DNA of 64,000 bases from Anoplopoma fimbria (Eukaryota > Chordata > Actinopteri > Perciformes > Anoplopomatidae). Position numbers and translations under genes: made by a program. The notes under the pieces are model-generated. The model worked only from the letters and a program-made list of their open reading frames with translations. It had not been told where the DNA came from and did no database searches. This document shows, in pieces, positions 1 to 10,810 of the stretch (its first letter is position 1; every line of letters starts with the position of its first letter). The stretch is from positions 10,803,098 to 10,867,097 of the forward strand of contig NC_072451.1 in the NCBI RefSeq assembly GCF_027596085.1. The letters are read 5' to 3'.

Positions 1-349
1 ATGTTCCAAAAGCAATGAACATAATCTGTTATTATTTCTAAAATAAACATTGTTGTAATCAATAAATTGATAAATATGCCTGATGTATAAAATGTGATAC
101 AAAAAAAACCATCATATATGTAAAAAAATATATATTTTATCCAATAAACACTTCAATATCAAAAAATCTGAATTTTCAGAATATTATTTGATGTGTCAGG
201 CTTCACAATGTTAAATTAGTATAAAATTCATTAAAAGTTTAGCCACTTATTCTTCAAGTCATCTTCCTTTGGGGGTTCATACGAAGAACATTTCCTTTCT
301 CAGAGCAGAACACAGTTTATTCTCGACATGACAGCAGGTAAACTCTCTG
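1..349. other. AT-rich non-coding sequence
   Basis: No open frame, RNA gene or repeat boundary can be supported here. It contains short A and T runs and no recognised motif. Confidence 0.5.
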
Positions 350-590
350 TAGCTTTGTTTGAGGGCGGGCAAAACTAACCGGAGGTTTATGCAAATTATT
401 TTTGTAACATTATGACCTCATAAAGTTACGGAAGTGAAGGAGAGAATTCAATGGAGCCGTTGCAGGCAGCCCAGGAGCAGTGTTTCTGAGGGGGAGGGCA
501 ACTCATTTTAGGCGTGGACTTCAGGTTTTATACTCTACGGATCTTTTACATGTAAAAAAAAATATATATATAAAACACTAAAGATGATCC
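350..590 (+). repeat. Partial copy of the MITE found complete at 22111-22647
   Basis: This stretch aligns almost base for base with about 22395-22605: the same GGGCGGGC-AAACTA start, the same inner inverted segment around CATTATGACCTCATAA, the same GTGGACTTCAGGTTTTA block, and the same ending in TTTTACATGTA followed by AT dinucleotides. The terminal inverted repeats seen at 22111 and 22647 are missing, so it is an internal or 3' fragment. The left arm of the palindrome that is perfect in the other copy is mutated here. Confidence 0.75.
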
Positions 591-2683
591 CCACTCTGGA
601 TGGGTTCAGCTGAGGATTTTCTTTAACAATGCAGAGGATTCCCACTGGAGTTTGACTGTATGAGTCCTTCAGTTGTATCCTAAAAGAGAAAGAAACAAAT
701 TTAAAATGACCTTCAGTTGTTTAGAATGAAAAGCCTCATAGAAAATAAACTGTACACTGAAAGTAATTATTGAAAGCAGAGGTTGACCGATTAAATGGGT
801 TTGGCCGATAGGATATTTTACAACCTATCGTCAGCCGGGCCACCTATGATGTGCGAGGAGCATGTGATGGCTGCTCAACTGTTGCGGCGTGCAAAGGTGT
901 GTTGTGTGTTGCTGCTGCAGCGTCCCAACGGCTTTTGCATAAAAGCCCATTTTTTAAATATTTTTATAGTCTTTTAAGTTTATGCCATGCCATTAATCAA
1001 TAATGCAGATATTCAAATTGTTTAGTAAAAGTTTGTTTTGCCAAAAGAGAGAAATCCAAGTCTTTGAAACAATGAAAACATCTGTAGCATATGATCTTCA
1101 TTAATGAGTCAAAATTAAAATTGAAAAGAATCCATGCAGCTGCAACATTTACAACAAATTGATTTACTTACGAAGCAAGTCTTGAAGAAGACAACGGTAT
1201 CATCTCCCAAGATGACCAGCAATCCCCGAAGACAAAGGCACCTGATCTCTGTTGGCCCTGGAAAACAACACACAGTAGTTATCAAGGAAATTCCAAAACT
1301 TCCCAACAAGTAATGACAAAAATTGCTCTTTTCCAGACTGGAAAGTACAAGAGACAACAAGACAATGTAAAGGCGACGGTAACAAATACAGTTAGTTAAA
1401 TACAGTTAGTTAACATGTAGCTAACAGGGGAATGATGTCCCGTCTAACTAGTTAAAACAATGTTTTTACTGCTCACAAACAGCCACTCGGGTAATAACAG
1501 TGGCGAGGTACTACTAACAGCTAAATAAGAGGTGAAAAATGTCTGGCAAACTGCTGAATGTTTTAAAAGTTTCAATTTCTCCCAAACAGCCTCTCCTCCA
1601 ATGAGAAAAGTAACGTTTGTTAGTTAACGCTAGCTAACAGGTAGCTAGCATGTGAAAATGTCGGAGTTAAAACAAACCCCACTCCTCACCAACAGCATGA
1701 CCTGATTTCTTAACGGTCTGGAGGACGAAGTTGCTGCAGAGATGCATTCACGTTACCATCATGCACTGCCTCACATCATGACAAATCGTAACGAATCCAA
1801 TTCTACTGTTTTGTCCTAATGTCTTTGTTTTTAATTTGTATTGTCTACTTATCTGTTTATACCTCTATATATGAGCATGTGTACAGTAAATAAAGGGGGA
1901 AAAAATTGTTTTCACTTTTTGATAAGTTGAGGAAAGGGTCCAGTATTCTGTTATAAGATTCATCTGCAACCTAAGATTTCAAATGGCACTCCTTTATAAC
2001 TCAGTGGAGATAGAGAGGCGTGGTTATGACTACATCTTTGTATTTTAAGGCCATTTAACTTAAAGTTATTCACACATTCGACTATGTCTACAGATTAGTA
2101 GAATATACTTAGCATTTTATAGTAATGCAATCAAACTTAAGTAATTTAAGTACATTGTAATTAAATCAGTTAATTAGATATAAAGTCCGGGCTAACAGTG
2201 CATGTGGTCCCCTGGGTTTCCACAAGTTAATACATCTGCCAAATGTATCAGTCACTGATTTAGTCTGAACAATTGATAATCTGAATCATCACTTATATTA
2301 GTTTATTTGTCTGTTTAGTTGTTATTAGTTGTATGTGTGGTCAGCAGTTTAATTAACCTTTTATCTTTAAATAAATTGATAATGTGGTTTGTGTGTACAA
2401 GACTTTACGGTCACTGTACCATCATTAGTAGATACCTCCAGAATTGAGACTAAATTAATTAATACATTTTCCTCTTTCAAAGGGTTGCTTCCAATGGTGG
2501 ATTTAAATATGAAACTGATTACATCTGATTGCTGAAGTTGAGTGCAATCACTCTCCTTTATCTTTCATGTATTTAAGATGCATATTTATGGAGCCTTGTG
2601 AGGCTTATTAATTATTGTTGCATATGTTGATATCATTTGATGCATTTATGCTCCAAACTCATTAAAACAGCTTTGTACTGCTG
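591..2683. other. Non-coding sequence, nothing recognised
   Basis: Only short open frames without domain resemblance occur. The region is AT-rich with unique-looking sequence. A short TAGCTAAC-type motif recurs around 1395-1660, but no repeat unit is sharp enough to define. Confidence 0.5.
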
Positions 2684-2916
2684 GGGCGGCTGTGGCACAT
2701 GAGGTAGAGCGCTTGTCCCGTAACCACAAGGTTGGTGGTTCAAACCCCTCTACCGGCAACATGCCGAGGTGTCCTTGAGCAAGACACCTAACCCCAAGTT
2801 GCTCCCCGGGCGCTTCATTGCAGCCCACTGCTCCTCCGGGATGGGTCAAATGCAGAGAAATAATTTCCCCATTGTGGGACTAATAAAGGATTGATTATTA
2901 TTATTATTATTATTAT
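2684..2916 (+). mobile_element. tRNA-derived SINE with (ATT)n tail
   Basis: The head resembles a tRNA, with an A-box-like stretch (GTGGCACATGAGGTAGAGCGC minus its last base, 2691-2710) and a clear B box, GGTTCAAACCC, near 2737. It is followed by the fish SINE segment GTGTCCTTGAGCAAGACACC and then a body ending in GGACTAATAAAGGATTGATT plus seven or so ATT units (2893-2916). RNA polymerase III promoter boxes, a central block and a simple-repeat tail are the standard SINE plan. It is transcribed left to right and does not encode protein. The tail differs from that of the SINEs at 19227, 41561 and 47261, so this is a separate family. Confidence 0.88.
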
Positions 2917-3135
2917 GTATATCACGTTGTAACAGTAATACTCAGTGCAGAACAGTCCCCTAAAGACAACATTTCCAAACATTACCAAACAAGAGAAACC
3001 TGAAATCAAGTTAAAACACCTAATGACAAGAAACTCATCTGTTGATTGAATTGACTGCTGTACTCATTTTAATGCCAAAATCATAATAAAGAACTCCAAA
3101 TATACAAGCATTTTTCTTTCATTCAATTAGTCTGA

Positions 3136-3565
3136 CTTAAAGGTGCAATGTGGAATGCCTCCTGCTCCAAAGAAATAGGAGAATTCATTTTACCTAAAAA
3201 ATGTCCCCAAGTCCCCTATATACTTTAAAAAAACAACTACCAATTAATAGCAGGCACAAATACAATTGCTGAAACTATGAGAGAGAAAGAGAAATTACAC
3301 TGTTATCTTGCAATCTTTATGTTGGCCTTCTTTCGTTCTCTGGACTACTGAGGGCAGACTGGACGCTACAGTGACTCACTATTGTTTCTCGAGGAACAAG
3401 TGGTATGAAAAGAAAGTAACGGCTGGACCATGCTGGTTGGCAGCACAATGCACTGAGGTGATTAGCATAACGTCAAACTTTTTTACACTCTTTAGACAAT
3501 GTAAGTTATTTTTTGTATGTTGTAAATTAATATTCAGGCCAGATCTTACACATTGCATCTTTAAG
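3136..3565. mobile_element. MITE-like non-autonomous DNA element
   Basis: The left end CTTAAAGGTGCAATGTG (3136-3152) is mirrored at the right end by CACATTGCATCTTTAAG (3549-3565), one mismatch apart when reverse-complemented. The roughly 430 bp between them contain only shadow frames. Terminal inverted repeats, small size and no transposase fit a miniature inverted-repeat element. The superfamily is not clear because no target duplication stands out. Confidence 0.72.
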
Positions 3566-5194
3566 CATAAAATGTCCAGTTGTTGTTTCATTTCTGCTGT
3601 ATTTCTTTATTTTTTTTTACTTCAAGAAACACTCAAGTATTCATTGTAACAAAAAAATAAGTGATGCATGGGTATTTTAACAATATAGTGCAACTAACAA
3701 TGATACTCTACTGTACTGAAAATAGGTTATATTTTTCTGTCTGAAATTATACTGGAAATATGCTCTTTTAGTCAACCTAAATATCATTCAAAGAGAAAGT
3801 CAAAACATCTTCACTATACAATAATCAAGCACTTGAAACAGTAACAAATACACAAGCTATAAATCTTGTAGGAGTGTATAATAACTATGTACAAAGTAAA
3901 AACACCTATTGACTTAATGTGTGTCCACATTAGAAGAATTTTACTCTGAATCTGTCGCCTAAAGCTGTGCTGGACTTTCAGACTTTGAAAGTTCATCAGG
4001 ATTGCTCAAAACTATGTTGAAATAAGGTAATAAACGCACAAATAAACCTAAGCTTTTAGAGGTAGATATTGGTACTAAGTACTAACATGGAAAAATACAG
4101 GATCGGCACAGAAGCAGTAAAGACACTTAAGGAACTCTTGGTTTGCCTATGAAATTGCTACCAGGGGGACGTTTCTGCAGAGGCAAATCAAGAGCAACTG
4201 CTCCACTGCTGCTTAAACTTACTATATTATTACTTACTATAATTAATATGAAAAAAAGGAAAAAATGTTCTAACTTCCCATATCATTAAGAAGTTGTTTT
4301 AACTTGAAAATCTCTAAAGATGTGGTTTGCTTATTAAATTCATTACATACATTAAATTAAAAGTGGTCACACAATGTTTGGATGTAGCATATTAACCTTT
4401 AGAGAAGAGAGCAGGATCCCTACATCACATTAAACATACGGTACAGAGATCACACAATCATTCACAATTATTGATCGATCGTTGCACTTCCATGTTACCT
4501 TCACAGTAATTAGTTGAGCAGTAAAAGAAAAGAAAACCTGTATATTTACAAGTTGGGAGAGTGTGAGTAACATTTAGAAGAAAGAGAGGATGTCTGAAGG
4601 ACAAACCCAAGCAGAGAACAGGCAGCCAAACTGCAGGCTGGAATTGCAGCTGGATACATAATTCCCTCTACGGTCTGAGTCAGTTTGATGTCAACCAAAT
4701 GGACATCATGTCAGAGAGTTGCTACAGCTCTATAATATAGTCTTAGATATACTGTTATCCCCAAAAGACCTAGTAGTAATATGAAGATCATTTATAGACA
4801 GTATCACCTGGTTTTAAGACACAAAGAGTTCTGACTTGGGCTTTTGAAATTCTACAAACTGATCAAAAAGTGTATCTCTAACAAATTGAATGGAGAAACA
4901 AAACTAACAACTTCTAATCCAAACTCATCACAAACTGAATATTAGTCAGGACCCTTGCATCAATTTCTAATGCACTAGATAGCCCAGTAAGTGAAACTGT
5001 AGTGGCAGAAAACAAGTGATTTAGGTTTCGGCAAAAACATCATGGTTGGGTCTAAAATAACAACATAAACTAAGTTAATGTACTAACATAGGTATGGTTA
5101 ACACAGAACTTCAAAATAACTCGTATACTACGTCATCACATTTCCTGGCCGTTCTCTCTGAGTGTAAAATTATGACGTGGATGGGTTTACATTG
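3566..5194. other. Non-coding sequence, nothing recognised
   Basis: AT-rich sequence without a supported coding region or repeat boundary. The stretch near 4925-4990 weakly resembles 32465-32520 (both contain AATTTCT-ATGCACT and TAGCCCAG), which may be one old dispersed repeat. Confidence 0.45.
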
Positions 5195-5640
5195 TAGTTA
5201 CTTGAAACCAGGCAGCAAACTCCAGTTCTGCTTGGTCTGATTGTATAGAAGTCTATTAGAAAATGACCCTACTTTTCTCTAGATTTATTACCTCAGTAAA
5301 CATTGTAAACATGAGTTTATGTTCTCAAACAATAGTCTTCTTCAATACAGCATGATGTTCATTTCGTAAATTATGGTCCATTTAGAGTCAAATAGACCAT
5401 AAAGCAGAGTATGCTTTAGGGCGGGGCTTACTGTCATTGCCAGGTCGCTGCTGCGTCATGAGCAGAATAAGGCCTCTCTGCGTCTGTCCTCAGCACTCCA
5501 AATGTGGTTACTTCCTTTAATAGGTTGCGAACAAAACAACAACATGGCGACGGCCCTAATCCAAGATGGTGAAATTGCCGAACTCAAGGCTTCAAAACGG
5601 CAGTCCACAAACTAATGGCTGTCACGATAACTATATCCAC
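5195..5640 (+). repeat. Dispersed repeat family A, copy 1
   Basis: Shared with 40705-41170 in the same direction and with 59735-60150 in reverse. Diagnostic blocks are the CAGTAAACATTGTAAACATG stretch, TCAAATAGACCATAAAGCAG with the following GGGCGGGGCT, and the GGCTTCAAAACGGC block. The shared length of about 450 bp, the absence of any frame common to the copies and an undefined end structure suggest an old non-autonomous transposon. Confidence 0.75.
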
Positions 5641-5705
5641 CTCTTCATACAGTCTACACTTGAAACCCTGTGCGTTACATACAGAAACTAAAGGTTTCCT
5701 TGTGC

Positions 5706-6020
5706 TGTCACGGTCGTGGTTTTAGTTTAGTATGTTTCCTGTTTTATTTTGAAGTTCCCTGCCTCTTGAGTCCATTTCACTTCCTGCTTTTGTAATTATC
5801 ATCCGTGTTCCTGCCTTGTTCCTGTTATGTTTGCTATGCCCCTGCTTTGTTCATGCTGTGTTCCCTGTTGGATTTTCAGTCACTACCTTTGTCATCACCC
5901 ACGTAATGTAAGTTTTGTTTTGGATTCTTATATTAATAAATCCCCGTAATCTTTCCTCGGCTCCTGATGTGTGACTGCTTTTGGGTCCTTCTCTGATGCC
6001 TATTTGTTAAAACCTTGACA
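5706..6020 (+). mobile_element. Solo LTR, 315 bp, perfect 5-bp target duplication
   Basis: The element starts TGTCACGG and ends CTTGACA, the TG...CA form of retroviral and retrotransposon LTRs. It is flanked on both sides by TGTGC (5701-5705 and 6021-6025). An AATAAA polyadenylation signal lies near 5934, giving the + orientation. Neither internal sequence nor a second LTR is adjacent, so this is a recombination-generated solo LTR. A 5-bp duplication is usual for Ty3/Gypsy and BEL elements. Confidence 0.82.
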
Positions 6021-6025
6021 TGTGC

Positions 6026-6950
6026 GTTGATATATCGGACACTGCTCAGAAAAACTCTGCTTTGTTGGAACTATTAATTGAGGGAATGTTTTCTATCAGT
6101 TCCTATTTCCTTATTTTTCTCTGACAGATTTATTCGCTGGGGTCTTACTGCATCCAGATTCACAAAAGCCTCTAGTGCAACGACACAAGCTCCTCAATGG
6201 GCATCCCATTGAACAGAGTGAGTCAACCCAATGACATTCTCCTACAAGTACCCTTCACTGATCTGCTCCTTCCCATCCCCTCCTTGTTAGAGGGGACCTC
6301 CTACAGGGGCCCTCGAGCAAAGTCAAGCAGAACTAACAGTTGTTCACAGCTGCTCGAAGTTGGATGAAACCAAAGCCTCTCTCTCTCTCTCCTCTTCACT
6401 AAAGGATGACAATTTCTCTTTGTGTCAGAATACATGTTGGCTCACCAAGTAGTTTGTATCTTTCAAAAGTAAAACTATTTTACTTTTAATACATTTTACA
6501 CTTCTATTTATTCATTTTTCATTTACTTATTTATTGAAATGCATCACCATTAGCTGATGCTAATGTCAATCCAGTACATTATATTTATCAAATACAAACG
6601 TTATACAATATCACATTTGAATGAATTAGCCTCAAGGGCCATAACCAGGGAACAAGAACAAACATTACATTACCAACACTTGACTATGGATCAGCTGTTT
6701 AGGTAATATGCATTCTTAAATGGTACTTGATGATTTGGTCATCACCTGCTGTTCTAGTAAAATAATTTTGGTTTACAGTTCTTTTTAATTACTAGAATCA
6801 GGACTTATGAAATAATGCATGTAGACATATTGACAGAGTGGTTTTGTAGATGGCAATGTTCGCATACCTTCCACCACTTCTGTCCAGCCTGACATATTTT
6901 GACAACTATTAAATAGAATACCCCTACATTCTAAACAGACATAATTGGTG
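6026..6950. other. Non-coding sequence, nothing recognised
   Basis: Contains a short CT run (about 6378-6392) but no supported gene, RNA or repeat boundary. Confidence 0.45.
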
Positions 6951-6954
6951 CCCC

Positions 6955-7530
6955 ACTGACTTTGGTGATCCACTGTCTTTTAATCTAGCGCCATCATCAG
7001 ATCAAAGTTTTTACTCATTCAGTGAAATATCTCGACATCCTTGTACAGACACTCATGGTCACAAGAGGATGATCATCATCACCTTCCCTGTAGCTCCACC
7101 ATGAGGTTGACATTTGTGCTTTTAGGTGTAAATGTCTCAACAACTATTGGATGGATTGCCATTAAATTTGGTACAGACCTTCATGTTCACCTCAGGCTGA
7201 ATTTAAATAACTTTGGTGATCCTCTGACTTATCATATAGTGCCATCAGATTAAAATGAACGCATCCAGATATTAGGCCTAAGAGTTTATGACCGAATACC
7301 TGCTAAACTGATAACATTTCAGCCTCAGCTGTCCTTTGTGTTCCTGGCTATTCAGCGAAAGTTAGCAAGCTAACAAGCTGAACTAAAGTGGTAAAACATG
7401 GTAAACATTACACCAGATAAACATCAGCATGTTAGCATTGAAATGTGAGTATGTTAGCATGCTGATGATAGCATGTGTCGATGCACAGCCTTACAGAGCT
7501 GCTAGCTAGTCTTACAATTTGAATGTTCAC
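6955..7530 (-). repeat. Dispersed repeat family B, two adjacent partial units
   Basis: The block TTTGGTGATCC...CATCAGAT(C/T)AAA occurs twice, at about 6960-7010 and 7205-7255, each near the phrase TC(A/G)ACA. The + strand at 41930-42035 holds the opposite-strand version (TTTTGACCTTATGATTGCAC). It is followed by a region rich in TTAGCATGCTGATGATAGC-type words (7430-7470). This pattern is very common in teleost genomes. No coding capacity is seen. Confidence 0.6.
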
Positions 7531-7589
7531 ATGTGATTGAAAATACAGCATTTCACTCATGCATTAAAATTGATAAAAGAGAAGTGAAA

Positions 7590-7760
7590 ATAGGGTTCAA
7601 GGATAATTTATTGTCATTTGAAATGTAGTTGTAGCCTAGTCCTGTACATTTATACAAAACAGAACCAAAACAGTTGTGCATCTCTGGAGTGCATTTTTTG
7701 AATTTGTATGAGGAGGAAAGTAGCAACAAAAACAGTAGAAGATACACTGTCTCATTTAAC
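7590..7760 (-). repeat. Dispersed repeat family C, copy 1
   Basis: Weakly but colinearly similar to 10615-10810. Both contain an AAGGAT-start, a TATT-TCATT run, GTGCATTTTTT(G/T)AATT and a CAGCAACAAAAACA(G/A) block. No inverted ends or frames support a class. Confidence 0.5.
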
Positions 7761-9435
7761 GTTGTTTGTTATCAATTATTGATGCTGGTATTGCCTCAGG
7801 TGTGTGATTCCTCTTTATGCCCCAATAAAGGTCCATGACTGGAGTTGCATTTGGAATAAACTTCAGACTTTCTTTTGCATGCATTGAATTGGAACTTTTA
7901 TTTGTAAAATGTTATCAACTCCAAGGTTGCTGAAGCCCTCAAATTTCCTGTTAAAGCACAATCTCAGTGTCCTTGATGACATGGCTCCTAGTGTTAATTT
8001 TTTAAGAAACTGCCTCTTCTTCAACATCTTTCATCTTGTGTATTGTAATTATCAGTGTGGCCCTTTAGGGCTTTATCAGTGCTCTAGATCTCTCAGTGAC
8101 AAACATGGATGATACAAATACAGAAAAAGCATTCTTTATGTTTTGCAAGTCAATAGTGAAGTTACAGAAGAACAGGCCTTGTGCCAGAATCTTGAAATAG
8201 GCCCCTTATAGCTGCAGTACATTGCTAAAGCGCATACAGTGGAATGAGAGGGTGACATTATCCATATTTATCCTTTTGATACACAGTAATATGGGAAATA
8301 TGATCACAATTTGAAACAGTACCAATACCAGTGGTGTGAGACAGAAGCTAACAATTATCTCCTCCCCGGTCTCGTTTTTATCGTAATTTTAACCAAAGCA
8401 GCTGTGTGTTCCTGGATGGTTCTTCACCTGCTGCGATGAGAGCCGACCTAGCACGTCTAAGTCCACACCGAGAGGCTGGCCTGTGAGCCCGGAGCAGATT
8501 TCACAGGCAAATAGCTGGAACATGGTCTAATTGAATTCCAGGTAATACGAGGGAACCAATTTCAGCCTCATTTCCCAGGTTGTAGGACTGTGCTCATACA
8601 TCAGATCTGTTTGTTTGTGAGGGAGCTCACATGACACACAAGTAATATAATGCACATGTTCAAACATATAAGCGGATGGATGTAAACTGTAGTGGTACTC
8701 CTGTACCGTAACCAGCAAATACTCAGAAGCACAAGAGTCACTACTGGATTGTGTACTTGCACACAAGCACAATGAACCTGATCACTTTTGTAGTCATTCA
8801 TATTTTCAATGTAGAACATGTGCTCCGGAGTCAAAACAGTCTCATAGGCATTCACCAACCAATGCCAGGGTTACATTACCATGTAAAACACAATGCACAA
8901 ATGAATGCAGATACATCTGTAAATCTGAATCTGTGCCTCTAATTTAGTAACATAATTTGGGGCCGATTTTTGAATGTTGTACTTTTGTACAAACAACAAA
9001 TGCTCCTTCTGTCTTTTAGGAATTAAAGTCAATGTCAACAAAACACTATCAGTTTCAGTAATGTTTGTTGGTTACATAATTAGCAGCATATCCCAAGTAA
9101 TGTGATATAAATTCCCTTAGCTTGCATCTGTTTTGTTTTTTTCAAAGCATTGTATTAAATATTGACTGTAGAAAACAGCAATAACATTTGGGTCCAGATG
9201 CTGAGAAAATATTTCTCAAAATACTATTTTGAAAAACAAACTACTGTAACTCTACTTTTATAATAACAATTCCTATTTCATCATTTGTACATCAGTTTCG
9301 CAATTTCCAAAGTAAATCTTTTGGTGAATGTCCACCTACTTCTTCCCTTTATCATTTGTTTTTAGCATGCAAGGGAGTCCTGGTTTTAAGGATTAAGTTA
9401 AATTAAAACTTGCACCAAAAATGTATTTTGATCTG
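7761..9435. other. Non-coding sequence, nothing recognised
   Basis: No coding or repeat structure is supported; the open frames are short and lack domain resemblance. Confidence 0.45.
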
Positions 9436-9660
9436 AATCGACTGTGGCTCAGAAGGTAGAGCTGGTCGTCCCTAATATTTCAGGAGATGGGCTCCTCTAG
9501 TCCATGTCGATCGGTCCTTCAGCAAAACACTTAACCCCAAACTGCTCCTGAAGGTTGTCCATCAGTGTATGAATGGGTGTAAATGGGTGAATGACGAAGT
9601 GTAAAAGTGCTTTGAGTGGTCAAAAGACTAGAAAGGTTATATATTATACATTTTAAAATG
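9436..9660 (+). mobile_element. Degenerate tRNA-derived SINE
   Basis: The head CTGTGGCTCAGAAGGTAGAG resembles a tRNA-SINE A box, the B-box region is eroded, and the block CAGCAAAACACTTAACCCCA (near 9519-9538) is the conserved fish SINE segment. The 3' part, AGTGTAAAAGTGCTTTGAGT followed by GACTAGAAAGG and a TATATTATAC end, matches the familiar tail of a teleost SINE family. It differs from the SINEs with the TAATG tail elsewhere in the window. Confidence 0.75.
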
Positions 9661-10614
9661 TGTTTCTGAATCTCATCAGATTCTTGTGGATCCTTTTTCA
9701 GACTTTTACCGCGCATAATGTCTCACATTAAATTCATAAGTAGAGGTTAGACCCAGTGCTCCAGGAGACGCCTCTGAGAAAATCAAAAGTTGAACATTTC
9801 TATAGTTATAAGTGGATGTAGATGCAACAGCTTACATGGGCCCACATTACTGTTCAGAGGGGACAGACAAATCTAAAACATATATGGAATTCATATTTCA
9901 GCAAATTATTGAACATATGGACAAGTGGACTACTGGTTGATTATCACTTACTATGTTTCATTCATCGAATTAATGATGCATCATGTCCCAGATGTCCTTC
10001 TTGTCTGTCCTCAGAACAAGCAGCTGTCAGTACTTTCTCTACAGAGAGCGGTTGTTTTTGTCCCTTTACCTTCACATGGTGATGGTTAGTTCCTGCTCAG
10101 TGGGCCAAAGAGGACACATACGGGCTCTTATCCCCTGAACCCAGCGTCTCCGCGCAGTCAGCCATGTGAAAAAAAACGTCTTCATAATAAAAAGTGCATT
10201 ATCCAAAAAATAAAATTAAAGGATATCGTTGAGATTCACAAATATAAAAATCTGCATTTTACAATGCTATGTTAACGGAACACAAATTAATGTAAATATT
10301 GTGAATGTTAAGCCTTGATAATTGGGATGTTTTTAGAATATATTTATTTGTACAACTGTGTTTATTTACAAATGATCATATGCAAGTTGTAAATCAGAGG
10401 CACATATACAGCTGAATAGACTGTTTATGCTTCACATGCTCTCTGTTCTTGTGAATTTTGTATGAAACAGTGCGGAAAATCCGCATCTAGAGAATCCACA
10501 CATGTAGGTGGAGATTCACCAACAAATGCAGTAGATGATTGTCAACATAGTGCATACAGGTTTTAAAACAATTAAAAAATATATTTTCTAGGTATTGCTA
10601 TTTGCATATGGTAT
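9661..10614. other. Non-coding sequence, nothing recognised
   Basis: No supported feature. The 86-codon frame at 9822-10082 has no domain resemblance or coding bias. Confidence 0.45.
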
Positions 10615-10810
10615 GATTCAAGGATTCAATAACCATTTATTTTCATTAAGCAACACAGAGAGTTTTAAGCCCCAAAAACATGACAAACAAAACAAAAAGT
10701 AGTAGTACATTCCTGTAGTGCATTTTTTAATTAGCATCATAAGGAAAGTAAACAGCAGCAACAAAAACAATTATCTGGACAGTTAACAGGGCAGAGCTTT
10801 TACAAATAAA
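10615..10810 (-). repeat. Dispersed repeat family C, copy 2
   Basis: Shares colinear words with 7590-7760, including the GTGCATTTTTTAATT and CAGCAACAAAAACAA blocks. Class unknown. Confidence 0.5.

Noticed and set aside
2684..2760. tRNA gene from A and B boxes
   Set aside because: No cloverleaf acceptor pairing; boxes continue into a SINE body and tail. The same holds for the heads at 9436, 19518, 29281, 41800 and 47553.
3308..3649. 113-codon frame
   Set aside because: Mostly inside the MITE at 3136-3565 and runs out of its end.
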